DNA of 64,000 nucleotides, taken from the NCBI GenBank assembly GCA_016213785.1, contig JACQZQ010000129.1, forward strand, positions 1 through 64,000. Reading direction: 5' to 3'. This DNA comes from Acidobacteriota bacterium. Its GTDB lineage: Bacteria; Acidobacteriota; Blastocatellia; Chloracidobacteriales; JADJPF01. The notes beneath the pieces were generated by a model. It worked only from the letters and a program-made list of their open reading frames with translations. It was not told where the DNA came from and did not search any database. The position numbers were made by a program, and so were the translations under genes. Positions 8,621 through 17,819 of this stretch are shown here, piece by piece (position 1 is the stretch's first letter; each line of letters opens with the position of its first letter).

Positions 8621-10435
8621 TTAGCCCCGAATTTCTTTAGCAAACCATTCAAGCATTTCTGAGCTTACTTTATAAGAACGAAAGTATTGTTGTTCTAGCT
8701 CTTCAGTGCGAAATCTATCTAAATCACTGTTTTCTAAAAAGTCATCTCTTAGCTGTCGATCTCGATTATTTACAATTTGAGGTAGTAAATCATTTAAGTA
8801 AAGATACTCTTCTCTTAAAGCAAATATCGCTGTAGCAAAAAGATCTGAGTTAATTAAATCATTTATTAAGCCTTGTTTTTGCAACTTACCGCTTATTTCT
8901 TTTCTTAAAGCTTCTTGTTCAACCTTAGTTAAAGGTTCTTTATAAATATCACGTACAGATTCACGTAAATGACCATCTATCAAACGTCTAAGTCTTGCTT
9001 CAGAATTAATTTTTTCTATAGCCTTAATTATTTCACTAGGCATCACTTCGCCAATAATAATTTCTTGCAAGCTATTTTTAAGTCTAGACAAACGCTCCTG
9101 CCCATATCTATTAAGGTATTGACGTGCTATATTACGAAAGATTAACTCATCAAAAAAACCTATTTTAATATTATCAATAACATCTTGGGTACGAGCTAAA
9201 AGATATAATTGCTCTTCTATTAATTTATAGTCATCAATAAAAGCAACACTGTTAATAATCTCATAGGCAGATTGGAAGCGTTCTAGATGAGCAACAATAA
9301 TACTAAAAAGCTGTGCTTTTTCCCCACCATAGCCTTTTCCTAGCTCCATTAATATATCGTCAAATTTTGCATAATGTTGCAAAAGCGCTTTTGCTCTGGC
9401 CTGAAGCAGTTGTCTTAAATCAGATTCGGTTAGTTGGTTGGTACTACTGTCTGAAAGTAAATTTTTAACATGCTCTTGCATCTCAGAAACAAAATCTGGT
9501 AATACAACATTTTCAGCCTGATGATTAAGCATTTGTTCTAGATTATCAAAAAGCTGTGCTGGAATTTGTTGGCATGAGGCTAAGGTTCTTATGCGATTAC
9601 GTTTAAATAAAAGCGTTTCTTCGTTAGGTTTGCGGGAATATAGAGCTAAAACTTCTTTATAATTATTAACTAAACTTACATTGTCTGGATGCTTTTGAAT
9701 TACATCTAGCTCTAGGCGAGTTCTCTCACTTTGACTGAGTTTATATTGCTTAGCAAGTATTTCTAGGCTTTCTCTATTTTCCGATAGGTTTGATTTTCTT
9801 TTCTGATAAATATCAGAAAACTTATTATAGTAATCTAGCGCATAGCGATCTATAAGTTTAATAATAAAAACAGTCCAACGAGAAATACCTATTTCTTGAT
9901 AAAGTTTTTTAGCAATTAAAAATCCATCTAGATCGCTTGATAGATCAACTCGCTTTAATATTTTCCCAGTAAAACGTAGGAGAGTTTCTTGAACGGTTTT
10001 TCCATCTCCTTGAATATCCCCAGCAATAAAGAAATAATAATTGGCAAAAGCATGCCCTTCTTCAAAAATCCGGCTAATTGTATCTTGGCCTGTTGTATTA
10101 TTAGTAAAAATTATTCTCTCTCCACGCTCATCATACTTTGCCCCATACATAACTAAACGATTGTGTATATCAGGCTTTAAGACATCTTTAATAGGTAAGT
10201 CCATCCCCAACATATATTCACAAAATGTCCCACCATTACCTTGATGGTAAATACGATCTGAGTAAATAATGATTTCATTACCACTTAAAAAAAATCTATC
10301 ATTTGTCCCTCGATTATCTTTACCTTGTTCATAAAAAAAATGTGTATAGACTCCAGGGCCAACTATATTAGTAAAATACTCGTAGCGTTCATTACTAGCA
10401 ATAACATATCCATGTAAGCGAATATCTTGAATCAT
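8621..10435 (-). CDS. Conserved-looking 604-aa cytoplasmic protein of unknown function
   Basis: There is no signal peptide or membrane segment. The N-terminal 150 residues are rich in beta strands and aromatic residues, with a distinctive GNGGTFCEYMLGMDLPIKD stretch. From about 170 onward the chain is helical and charged, with coiled-coil-like segments around 215-260 and 430-520. It starts 2 bp after the stop of the HTH gene, so the two are translationally coupled. From memory it resembles an uncharacterised family sometimes labelled TIGR04442; I cannot verify this. No catalytic motif is recognisable. The coupling to an excisionase-type HTH protein suggests a regulatory or DNA-linked role, which is inference only. 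Confidence 0.7.
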   Translation of the reverse strand: MIQDIRLHGYVIASNERYEYFTNIVGPGVYTHFFYEQGKDNRGTNDRFFLSGNEIIIYSDRIYHQGNGGTFCEYMLGMDLPIKDVLKPDIHNRLVMYGAKYDERGERIIFTNNTTGQDTISRIFEEGHAFANYYFFIAGDIQGDGKTVQETLLRFTGKILKRVDLSSDLDGFLIAKKLYQEIGISRWTVFIIKLIDRYALDYYNKFSDIYQKRKSNLSENRESLEILAKQYKLSQSERTRLELDVIQKHPDNVSLVNNYKEVLALYSRKPNEETLLFKRNRIRTLASCQQIPAQLFDNLEQMLNHQAENVVLPDFVSEMQEHVKNLLSDSSTNQLTESDLRQLLQARAKALLQHYAKFDDILMELGKGYGGEKAQLFSIIVAHLERFQSAYEIINSVAFIDDYKLIEEQLYLLARTQDVIDNIKIGFFDELIFRNIARQYLNRYGQERLSRLKNSLQEIIIGEVMPSEIIKAIEKINSEARLRRLIDGHLRESVRDIYKEPLTKVEQEALRKEISGKLQKQGLINDLINSDLFATAIFALREEYLYLNDLLPQIVNNRDRQLRDDFLENSDLDRFRTEELEQQYFRSYKVSSEMLEWFAKEIRG

Positions 10436-10437
10436 AA

Positions 10438-10731
10438 TTAATCAAAAGTCTCTGTAAAAAGGTCTTCAAAAGCAAGCTGTTGTCCTAGTTTACTTGTAAG
10501 TGGAGTGGTATTAGTATTGGTATTAGTATTTGAGGAATTATTTTGTTGTGTAGCAAGAGCATTACGAACATCACGTAGATTAAATCTAATAAGTCTTGAA
10601 GTAACCATAACAGCGGGTATACGCCCTTGTCGTCTTAGGCGATGTACTGTTGAAAGGCTTATTTGCAAAACATCTGCAAGTTGGCGGGCAGTGAGAAAAT
10701 CTTTTTGTTTATTCTGATTTTGTTCACTCAT
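10438..10731 (-). CDS. Excisionase/MerR-type helix-turn-helix protein
   Basis: The 97-aa protein has one HTH_17-like winged helix at about residues 12-60: FLTARQLADVLQISLSTVHR then LRRQGRIPAVMV, RLIRFNLRDV. The C-terminal third has a Ser/Asn/Thr run (NNSSNTNTNTNTTP) made by an imperfect 6-bp DNA repeat. AGGTGG is placed well before the ATG. It sits 10 bp after the carboxypeptidase-regulatory-like gene and 2 bp before the 604-aa gene, so it is the middle gene of a three-gene operon. Proteins of this type bind DNA as small architectural or regulatory factors. No integrase is nearby, so an excisionase role is unlikely. Confidence 0.82.
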   Translation of the reverse strand: MSEQNQNKQKDFLTARQLADVLQISLSTVHRLRRQGRIPAVMVTSRLIRFNLRDVRNALATQQNNSSNTNTNTNTTPLTSKLGQQLAFEDLFTETFD

Positions 10732-10741
10732 AAAATGCCAC

Positions 10742-11353
10742 CTATTTTTTTTCAGGTATTAAGGAAAAAGCTAAATTTCTTGCTTCTCCTAAATTTACTT
10801 CTATTTTCTTTGACTCAGTGATATATCCTTTTGCTGAAGCAGTTAAAAGATATTCTCCTGTATTTGGTAATCTAAAAGCAAATTCTCCTGATTGATTTGT
10901 AGTATATTGTTTAATAAATTTCTTTCTATTATTACTATTAATAGCTTCTACTAAGACTAAAGCATTAGGAAAAGAAAAACCTCTTTCTGTAAAAACCGTT
11001 CCTCTGACTAAAGCAAATGCTTCTGCTAAAACTAACTCAACATTTGTTTTCTTACCGCTCTCTGACTCAGAAGATAGTCTAGCAGATTGATAGCCATCAG
11101 CCTCAACAGATATAGTATATTCTTTTAGCTCAATAGAAAGGCTGAACTCACCTTTATTATTTGTTGTAGTCGTTGCAATTACTTTTCCTGTTTCCTCTAT
11201 CTGAACTTTAGCACCGCTAATGGCTTTTCCATTTTCATTTTTTATCTTACCTTGTATCTTAGTTAACTCTACTGCAAGTGGAAAACTTACTCCAAATACA
11301 AGTAAAAAACTTAGTAAAAAAAATATTTTTCCACTAAAACCCTTAAAACCCAT
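10742..11353 (-). CDS. Secreted protein with two carboxypeptidase-regulatory-like domains
   Basis: The 203-aa protein has a hydrophobic N-terminal signal (about residues 9-27, FFLLSFLLVFGVSFPLAV). Two beta-sandwich repeats follow, at about 31-110 (IQGKIKNENGKAISGAKVQI, then YTISVEADGYQSA) and 115-200 (VRGTVFTERGFSFPNALVLV, then GEYLLTASAKGYI). Such domains occur as stalks or accessory modules in surface proteins. There is no catalytic part. It is the first gene of the operon that continues with the HTH protein and the 604-aa protein. Confidence 0.78.
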   Translation of the reverse strand: MGFKGFSGKIFFLLSFLLVFGVSFPLAVELTKIQGKIKNENGKAISGAKVQIEETGKVIATTTTNNKGEFSLSIELKEYTISVEADGYQSARLSSESESGKKTNVELVLAEAFALVRGTVFTERGFSFPNALVLVEAINSNNRKKFIKQYTTNQSGEFAFRLPNTGEYLLTASAKGYITESKKIEVNLGEARNLAFSLIPEKK

Positions 11354-11457
11354 ATTAAATTTAATCCTTTACTAAAGCTAATTTAATCAAGAGTAACACG
11401 GTTAAAGAAAAAAATGATATTAAAAATTTGTCTTTTAATTGAAGGGCTACTATAAAA

Positions 11458-13221
11458 TTAGTAACCTGCTGAACGCGCATCTGCACCACGAGAATCGCTA
11501 CCACCTAACCTAAAATTTGTTTGTGGATCTATCATAACCCCTTGAGCATTACCAATATAGCCAGCTTTACTAGAAAAAATATGTCCTTTATTTTTCAGTA
11601 AATCAACTAGGTCTAAAGAAAACCCATAAGGCTCAAAAACTACTATATCTGGCAGCCATTGATGATGAAAACGGGGAGCATCTATTGCTTGTTGGACGTT
11701 CATATTATGATCTATTACATTTAAGATAACTTGAAGAACTGTATTAATTATAGTTGGGCCTCCTGGGCTACCAATAACTAAAAATAACTTTCCATCTTTT
11801 AAGACAATTGTAGGTGTCATAGAAGAAAGAGGTCTTTTTCCAGCAGTTATTGAATTAGCATCACCTTGGATTAAGCCATAATCATTAGGTACTCCTATTT
11901 TAGCTGTAAAATCATCCATTTCATTATTTAATAAAAACCCTGCTCCTGTTACAGTTGCTCCACTTCCATAACTACCATTTAACGTATAGGTATTAGCCAC
12001 TGCATTACCCATAGAATCTACTATAGAAAAATGTGTTGTAGAATCTGATTCATAGCTAAATGCTTGACCTGGCTTTATTTCTTGGCTTTGAGTAGCTTTA
12101 TTTAGATTGATAGATTTACTAATTTGGCTAGCATAGTTTTTTGAAATTAAGCCTTTAATAGGAACTTTAACAAAACCAGGATCACCTAGAAATTCTGCTC
12201 TATCAGCAAAAGCCCTTCGCATTGTTTCTATAATTAAATGATTTCTTTGAGAAGAATTAAAACCCAAAGATTTTAAGTCATACTGTTCTAAGATATTTAG
12301 CATTTCAATTAAAGCTATTCCTCCTGAACTAGGCGGAGGCATAGTAATTATCTCATATCCTCTATAATCCCCTCTTAATGCTTCACGAACAACAGGTTTA
12401 TAGCCTTTTAGATCTTCTAAGGTGATAATACCACCATGTTTTTTCATATCCTTAACAATAAGTTGTGCAGTAGTCCCTTGATAAAACTCATCTGGGCCTT
12501 CTTTTTGTAAACGCTCTAAGGTTTGAGCTAATTCTGGCTGTTTTAGGATTTCTCCTACTTTGTAATAATTTCCATCTCTAAGAAAAATCCGTTTACTTTC
12601 TGGAAATTTACTTAATAGCTCTCTTGGGCCTGAAACTCCACGAGGAAATCTATCAACTAAATCAGTATTAGTGCTAAGTGTATGAGCTAGCCAATAGCTT
12701 ACTGGAAAACCGTCTTTTGCTAGTCTATAAGCAGGTTCAACTAGATCTTGCCATTTCATTGTTCCATATTTTTCTAAAGCTAATTTTAGACCTGCAACTG
12801 TACCAGGAATACCTACAGCTAAATACCCTATGCTAGAGGAACTAGGAATTACTTTCCCTTCCCTATCTAAATACATATCACGACTAGCTTTTGCTGGAGC
12901 AGTTTCTCTATAATCAATGGCCGTAGTTTTGCCATCAGCCATTCTAATTAGCATAAACCCACCACCACCTAAGTTACCTGCCGTAGGGTAAGTAACGGCT
13001 AAAGCTAAAGCAACAGCAATGGCAGCATCAACGGCATTTCCGCCTTTTTTAAGGATTTCTACTCCTACCTCTGAAGCAATACGATCAGATGAACTAACCA
13101 CACCATTTTTAGCATAAACAGGGTATAAAGATGCAGCTTGAGGTTTAGAGTAAGGTATATAACTTATAAAATAAAATATAAGCAAAAATATAAGAAAAAA
13201 TGCTCTATTTCTAAAAAACAT
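11458..13221 (-). CDS. ggt: Gamma-glutamyltransferase
   Basis: The 587-aa length is typical for the family. The N-terminus is a signal or anchor segment (FFLIFLLIFYFISYI). Ntn-hydrolase hallmarks are present: GGNAVDAAIAVALALAVTYP and GGGGFMLIR in the large subunit. The self-processing Thr lies in DSTTHFSIVD at about residue 395, and NEMDDF and GSPGGPTI follow in the small subunit. The enzyme cleaves glutathione and other gamma-glutamyl peptides in the periplasm or at the surface. GAGGA precedes the ATG. It is preceded on its own strand by a strong terminator, so it is expressed separately. Confidence 0.93.
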   Translation of the reverse strand: MFFRNRAFFLIFLLIFYFISYIPYSKPQAASLYPVYAKNGVVSSSDRIASEVGVEILKKGGNAVDAAIAVALALAVTYPTAGNLGGGGFMLIRMADGKTTAIDYRETAPAKASRDMYLDREGKVIPSSSSIGYLAVGIPGTVAGLKLALEKYGTMKWQDLVEPAYRLAKDGFPVSYWLAHTLSTNTDLVDRFPRGVSGPRELLSKFPESKRIFLRDGNYYKVGEILKQPELAQTLERLQKEGPDEFYQGTTAQLIVKDMKKHGGIITLEDLKGYKPVVREALRGDYRGYEIITMPPPSSGGIALIEMLNILEQYDLKSLGFNSSQRNHLIIETMRRAFADRAEFLGDPGFVKVPIKGLISKNYASQISKSINLNKATQSQEIKPGQAFSYESDSTTHFSIVDSMGNAVANTYTLNGSYGSGATVTGAGFLLNNEMDDFTAKIGVPNDYGLIQGDANSITAGKRPLSSMTPTIVLKDGKLFLVIGSPGGPTIINTVLQVILNVIDHNMNVQQAIDAPRFHHQWLPDIVVFEPYGFSLDLVDLLKNKGHIFSSKAGYIGNAQGVMIDPQTNFRLGGSDSRGADARSAGY

Positions 13222-13256
13222 ATAATCCTCAAAATATTAAATATATAAGCAAAAGA

Positions 13257-13287
13257 AAAAAGACAAAGGAAAATCCTTTGTCTTTTT
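13257..13287 (-). terminator. Intrinsic terminator, perfect 14-bp stem
   Basis: AAAAAGACAAAGGA (13257-13270) and TCCTTTGTCTTTTT (13274-13287) are exact reverse complements with a 3-nt loop. It lies 25 bp after the stop of the minus-strand gene at 13313 and is followed on that strand by a T-rich tract. The A/T flanks let it work in both directions. Confidence 0.85.
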
Positions 13288-13312
13288 CTTAAAACTTTCT
13301 TTTTGGGCTAGC

Positions 13313-14266
13313 TTATTGTAGTTCGATATTATCGCCAATAAAAACTTCACTACCTTGATTACGAGTAATTATAGCTACTGCGGTATTACCTTCTACACGG
13401 GTGACTACTAATTCACCTACAATGGTTCTAGGCAATGTTTTATTGGGATATTCTTTACGTAATTTCTCTTTTTGAATACTAGGATGTTCTATTGAAAGAC
13501 TACTACCCCTATAGCGATCACTTCCGCCCTCAGTCTTCTTAAATGAAACTTCATCATCACGGAATTTTTGTATTAACTCGCTACCATTTTCACGAAAGAT
13601 AGTAAAATAGTCTCCAACTTTTACACCAGCCTTTTGACCAACATCTAAAAGAACTACATCAGAAATAGTTAAAAATTCTCTTGTTCCTTTAGCTCCAACT
13701 ATTTGTCCTTTAGTTTTATCATTGGCAGGAGCCACTGGATCTATAGGTGCATAAGCTTTAAGTTCTGGTAATTGAGGCTTTTCATATTTAACCAAGGCAT
13801 CGCCAAAACGAACTTCTGAGCAAGCTTCAGTAACTTCTACAGTAGCAGTTTTATCTTGAACACCAATAACTTTAACAAACCCTATTTCTTCAGTAAAATA
13901 GCCTAGTAATTCGCCTCGTCTAGTAAAAGTTTTTACATTCTTAAAAGGGTGATAAAATGGGCCTCTAGGGCGTATAACTTGATAAGTATCACCTACTTGT
14001 ATACCATCAGCACGACCTTTATTTATAAAAGTACGCATTCCATTGGTATAAATAGATCTTTCTGCTTCTCTTTCGCTGCCGATTATACGCATATCATAGT
14101 TGATTTTAGTGTCGCTAATAAAACCTGCACAATAAACTCTATCGCCATTAGCAATTGGAATTGGTCTACGTTCACCTTCTTGAGCAGAAACTAAATTCCC
14201 TGATGTTGAAATAATAAGAGTTAGTGCTAAACTTGAAAAAAGTATTGCGTTTTTTAACTTACGCAT
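13313..14266 (-). CDS. Secreted SH3-like protein of unknown function
   Basis: The start is set at 14266 (MRKLKNAILFSSLALTLIIS) because GGAGG lies 8 nt upstream. A longer frame from 14281 would begin inside that ribosome site. The 317-aa product has a signal peptide cleaved near VSAQEG. It has at least two small beta-barrel segments with the pattern DGIQVGDTYQVIRPRG and AGVKVGDYFTIFREN, each followed by a VKVIGVQDKTATVEV-type strand pair. This recalls the C-terminal barrels of FlgT-like periplasmic proteins, but no flagellar genes are nearby. Likely periplasmic or surface-associated; function unknown. Confidence 0.72.
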   Translation of the reverse strand: MRKLKNAILFSSLALTLIISTSGNLVSAQEGERRPIPIANGDRVYCAGFISDTKINYDMRIIGSEREAERSIYTNGMRTFINKGRADGIQVGDTYQVIRPRGPFYHPFKNVKTFTRRGELLGYFTEEIGFVKVIGVQDKTATVEVTEACSEVRFGDALVKYEKPQLPELKAYAPIDPVAPANDKTKGQIVGAKGTREFLTISDVVLLDVGQKAGVKVGDYFTIFRENGSELIQKFRDDEVSFKKTEGGSDRYRGSSLSIEHPSIQKEKLRKEYPNKTLPRTIVGELVVTRVEGNTAVAIITRNQGSEVFIGDNIELQ

Positions 14267-14619
14267 TAGAGTAGCCTCCATTAAAGAGATTTTATTTATT
14301 AAAGAGAAGTAGCGTTTTTAAAGCGTTTTTTAATTTGATTATTGAAAGAAAATTTCTGAAACCTAATGGCAAAACTAACAAACTTAAAGCCTTGAGTCAA
14401 TAAGAAATTTCTTACTTAGAGCTTTAAGCAACTAGACTAAAACCTATCAAATAAACCTTAACTTAAAATATAGCTTATAAACTAGTTAGGATTCTTACAA
14501 TAAGCTGAAAAGAATTGTTTTCCTTTAATAATTAAAATAACATTGCTCTTTTAATTAAATCAAGTTTCTATACTCCAAACTTAATTGATCTTAATTACTC
14601 ATAGGAGCTTTCATACATA
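14267..14619. promoter_or_regulatory. Divergent intergenic region with small palindromes
   Basis: This 353-bp AT-rich gap separates a minus-strand secreted protein from the plus-strand isocitrate dehydrogenase, so it must hold both promoters. A perfect 14-bp palindrome TAAGAAATTTCTTA lies at 14401-14414, and a related shorter one AGAAAATTTCT near 14348. They could be operator half-sites, but AT-rich palindromes arise easily by chance. No RNA gene is seen. Confidence 0.4.
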
Positions 14620-15618
14620 ATGCATAAAATTACTTTAATCCCTGGAGATGGTATAGGGCCAGAGGTTACTAATGCTACGGTACGTGTTATTGAAGCAAGT
14701 GGAATAAAAGTTCAGTGGGAAAGCTTTTTAATAGGTGCTGCGGCAATTGCTGAATATGGCGATCCTTTGCCACAGGCTTTAATTGAATCTGTTAAAAATA
14801 ACCAAATTGCATTAAAAGGCCCTGTAGGAACACCCATTGGTGGCGGTTTTGCAAGTGTAAATGTTGGACTACGTAAGAAACTAGATTTATATGCTAATCT
14901 ACGCCCTGTCAAAAATTTACCTAGTATAAAAACTCGTTTTGATAATGTTGATCTAGTTATTGTTAGAGAAAATACTGAAGACTTATACTCAGGCTTAGAA
15001 CATGAAGTTGTTCCAGGAGTAGTAGAAAGCTTAAAAATTATTACAGAAAAAGCTAGTCATCGTATTGCTCGTTTTGCTTATGAATATGCACGTAAAAATG
15101 GACGTAAACGTGTTACAGCTATTCACAAAGCTAATATTATGAAACTCTCTGATGGCCTATTTCTTAAGTGTGTTCGTGATATAGCAAAAGATTATCCTGA
15201 AATCGAGAGCGATGACAAAATAGTAGACAATGCTTGTATGCAACTAGTAATCCATCCTGAAAAATATGATGTGCTTCTACTTGAAAACCTTTATGGAGAT
15301 ATAGTTTCAGACCTTGGAGCAGGATTAGTAGGAGGGCTTGGTGTAGTCCCTGGAGCTAATATTGGCGAAGAGGTTGCAATATTTGAAGCAGTCCATGGCT
15401 CAGCACCAGATATTGCAGGTAAAAATGTTGCTAATCCTACTGCATTATTACAAACTGCTATTTTAATGCTTAAGTATATTAATGAGACAGAAGCAGCTGA
15501 ACGTATTAGTAAAGCAATTAATAATGTTTTATTAGAAGGAAAAGTTCGTACTCCTGATTTAGGTGGCACATCCAACACTACAGAATTTACTTATGCAATT
15601 ATCGAAAAATTAGGCTAA
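14620..15618 (+). CDS. NAD-type isocitrate dehydrogenase
   Basis: The 332-aa member of the isocitrate/isopropylmalate dehydrogenase family shows ITLIPGDGIGPEV at the N-terminus, the substrate Arg region NLRPVKNLP, VIVRENTEDLYSGLEH, the catalytic Lys region AIHKANIMKLSDG, and the metal-binding segment ENLYGDIVSDLGAGLVGGLG. The NTEDLYSG loop and short length fit the NAD-dependent isocitrate dehydrogenase group related to the eukaryotic IDH3 subunits rather than isopropylmalate dehydrogenase, whose loop differs. It would convert isocitrate to 2-oxoglutarate in the TCA cycle. AGGAG is 12 nt upstream. It heads a plus-strand run with leucyl aminopeptidase. Confidence 0.85.
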   Translation: MHKITLIPGDGIGPEVTNATVRVIEASGIKVQWESFLIGAAAIAEYGDPLPQALIESVKNNQIALKGPVGTPIGGGFASVNVGLRKKLDLYANLRPVKNLPSIKTRFDNVDLVIVRENTEDLYSGLEHEVVPGVVESLKIITEKASHRIARFAYEYARKNGRKRVTAIHKANIMKLSDGLFLKCVRDIAKDYPEIESDDKIVDNACMQLVIHPEKYDVLLLENLYGDIVSDLGAGLVGGLGVVPGANIGEEVAIFEAVHGSAPDIAGKNVANPTALLQTAILMLKYINETEAAERISKAINNVLLEGKVRTPDLGGTSNTTEFTYAIIEKLG

Positions 15619-15696
15619 AAATTTTTATTTCAACTAGAAGTTATTAAAATTATTAAAGTTAGTTAGGTTTTATTTGAAAGGATCGACTAAAGGAAA

Positions 15697-17199
15697 ATGA
15701 GAATTGAGTTAGAGCTTAAAGCATTAGAAGAAATTAAAGCAGATACTTTAATAGTACCTATTTTTAAAGAAGACAGTCTTGAAGAAGGATTGCTGCAAAA
15801 GATTAATGAATATAGTGGCGGTGGACTGTCACTACTTTTAGAAACAGAAGAACTAAAAACTAAGAAAAAAGAAATTAATTATCTTTATGCTACAAAAGAA
15901 TCTCCAACACCACGTTTAATTTTGGTAGGAGCAGGGGAAGCAAGTAAAACTACCCCTCATTTATTTGGTCAACTTGCTGCTACTGCTGTGCGTTTTATGG
16001 TTAGTAAAAAATTAACTAGTGGCGTAATGCTAGTAAGAAACCTAAATAACTTAGATTTAGCTCTAACTGCTCGTCATATTACAGAATGCTCTTTACTTGC
16101 ACCTCACGAACAAAATAAATATCAAAAGAAAGAAGAAAATGATGTTCAGATAGAACAACTTAGCATCTCTTTTCATAATAGCCCAGTAGAAAATAGTCTT
16201 ATTAAAGAAGCTATATCTCGTGGTAGAGCAGTAGCAGAGGCAGCTAATTTTGCTCGGGATTTAACTTTAGAACCAGGTAATAAACTTACTCCCAAGGAGT
16301 TTGCCCGTCGCGCAACAGAAATGGGAATTGCCTTAGGCTTAGAAGCTCAAGCAATTGACGAAGAAGAGCTTAAAAAAATGGGAATGGGGGCACTTCTAGC
16401 CGTTTCTCAAGGCTCAGAAGAACCTGCACAATTAATTGTACTTCGTTATCGTGGAACTAAATCAAATGATAGCCAACCTATTGCACTTGTAGGTAAAGGT
16501 ATTACATTTGACTCAGGAGGAATTTCTATAAAACCCCGCGAAGGTATGTGGGAAATGAAAAATGATATGGCTGGTGGAGCTACAGTCATAGCGACTCTTT
16601 GCGCTATTGCCAACCTTAAACCAGAAATCGATGTTATAGGAGTTGTAGCAGCATCAGAAAACCTTCCATCAGGAAAAGCTTATAAACCTGGAGATGTAAT
16701 AAAGACTTACTCAGGAAAAAACATTGAAATTATTGATACAGATGCCGAAGGGCGAGTAGTTTTAGCTGACGCACTACATTATGCAGTAGAGCAAAAGCCA
16801 TCTTGTATAATTGACCTGGCAACCCTAACCGGCGCATGTATCATCGCTTTAGGTAATCATCGTGCTGCAATGATTGGTACAGATGAAAATTTAATGAAAG
16901 AAATCCGTCAAGCAAGTGAACAAGCAGGTGAAAAGCTTTGGCCTTTACCTCTTAATAAAGATTACCAAGATATGATTAAAAGCGATATAGCTGACATTAA
17001 AAACCTAGGAGGCCGTTATGCAGGAGCAATTACGGCTGCTGCTTTTCTACGTGCATTTGTTGGTGATACTCCTTGGACACATCTTGATATTGCTGGAACT
17101 GCTTGGTTAGAAGAAAATCAGCCAGAAATGGCTAAAGGCCCAACAGGTTATGGGGTTCGTACTTTAGTAGAGTTTATTCTCTGCCGCGCAAAAAAATAA
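15697..17199 (+). CDS. pepA: Leucyl aminopeptidase (M17 family)
   Basis: The 500-aa protein has an N-terminal macro-like domain at about residues 1-150 and a C-terminal catalytic domain. The two-metal site is clear: VGKGITFDSGG, KNDMAGGA, and the family signature DTDAEGRVVLADAL at about residues 348-361. IIDLATLTGACI and the C-terminal TPWTHLDIAGTAW are also typical. It removes N-terminal residues from peptides in the cytoplasm and can have DNA-binding side roles in some bacteria. AAAGGA lies just before the start. It follows isocitrate dehydrogenase after a 78-bp gap. Confidence 0.94.
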   Translation: MRIELELKALEEIKADTLIVPIFKEDSLEEGLLQKINEYSGGGLSLLLETEELKTKKKEINYLYATKESPTPRLILVGAGEASKTTPHLFGQLAATAVRFMVSKKLTSGVMLVRNLNNLDLALTARHITECSLLAPHEQNKYQKKEENDVQIEQLSISFHNSPVENSLIKEAISRGRAVAEAANFARDLTLEPGNKLTPKEFARRATEMGIALGLEAQAIDEEELKKMGMGALLAVSQGSEEPAQLIVLRYRGTKSNDSQPIALVGKGITFDSGGISIKPREGMWEMKNDMAGGATVIATLCAIANLKPEIDVIGVVAASENLPSGKAYKPGDVIKTYSGKNIEIIDTDAEGRVVLADALHYAVEQKPSCIIDLATLTGACIIALGNHRAAMIGTDENLMKEIRQASEQAGEKLWPLPLNKDYQDMIKSDIADIKNLGGRYAGAITAAAFLRAFVGDTPWTHLDIAGTAWLEENQPEMAKGPTGYGVRTLVEFILCRAKK

Positions 17200-17222
17200 A
17201 TTTAGGTCGAAAGGGTAGCCTT

Positions 17223-17726
17223 ATGAAAAGAAGAATTTTTTTAATAACATTAATAGCAAGTCTAGTTAGTTTATTTATAATGCCAACCGCTTATATGCAA
17301 TCTCGCAAAGCTCCTAACTTTAGCTTTGCCGATCTTACTGGTAAACAACTCTCTTTAGGTTCCTTAAAAGGCAAAGTAGTTTTAGTTGATCAATGGGCTA
17401 CTTGGTGTGGGCCTTGCAAAAAAGAAATACCTGCTTTTGCTGAACTACAAAAAAAACACGCTGATAAACTAGTCATAATTGGGATTTCCTATGATGATGA
17501 TCAAAGCACTTTAGACGCTTTTTTAAGAAAAGACCAAGTAGGTCAAAAAATAAATTATCCTATAGTCTTTGGCTCAAACTTAAAACAACAACCTTTTGGA
17601 CATCCTGAAGCTTTACCAACTCTCTTTGTAATCGATAAAAAAGGTACTATTCGCAAAGAACATGTTGGTTTTATGCCTGCTGAAGAATTAAATTCCTTAG
17701 TAGAAAAATTATTGGTAGAAAATTAA
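17223..17726 (+). CDS. TlpA-like thioredoxin-fold protein
   Basis: The 167-aa protein has an N-terminal signal or anchor (IFLITLIASLVSLFIMP). Its thioredoxin fold carries the redox motif WATWCGPCKKE at about residues 58-68 and the cis-Pro region ALPTLFVIDKKG. It belongs to the AhpC-TSA/Redoxin group of extracytoplasmic thiol-disulfide reductases. Substrates may be cytochrome c maturation or general envelope disulfides; no partner is adjacent. It starts 23 bp after pepA with AAGGG upstream and ends before a strong terminator, so it closes the operon. Confidence 0.88.
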   Translation: MKRRIFLITLIASLVSLFIMPTAYMQSRKAPNFSFADLTGKQLSLGSLKGKVVLVDQWATWCGPCKKEIPAFAELQKKHADKLVIIGISYDDDQSTLDAFLRKDQVGQKINYPIVFGSNLKQQPFGHPEALPTLFVIDKKGTIRKEHVGFMPAEELNSLVEKLLVEN

Positions 17727-17765
17727 TTTTTCAACCTCTTTTATTATTTTATAGTTTAACTAAGT

Positions 17766-17790
17766 AAAAGCCCTGTGATTCAGGGCTTTT
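17766..17790 (+). terminator. Intrinsic terminator
   Basis: AAAAGCCCTG and CAGGGCTTTT pair perfectly across a 5-nt loop (TGATT), followed by ATTTTATT. It lies 40 bp after the stop of the thioredoxin gene and 30 bp before the glycosyltransferase start. Confidence 0.9.
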
Positions 17791-17819
17791 ATTTTATTAA
17801 CTAAAGGTGTTTTTCTAAA

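Noticed and set aside
10438-10731. HTH protein as phage excisionase
   Set aside because: No integrase, attachment repeat or phage gene lies nearby; the gene is the middle of an operon of non-phage genes.
14401-14414. 14-bp palindrome as a confident operator
   Set aside because: AT-rich palindromes of this size occur by chance in such DNA; listed only as part of the intergenic note.
15291-15578. 95-codon minus-strand frame inside isocitrate dehydrogenase
   Set aside because: Antisense shadow of a conserved enzyme; no start signal and no recognisable motif.
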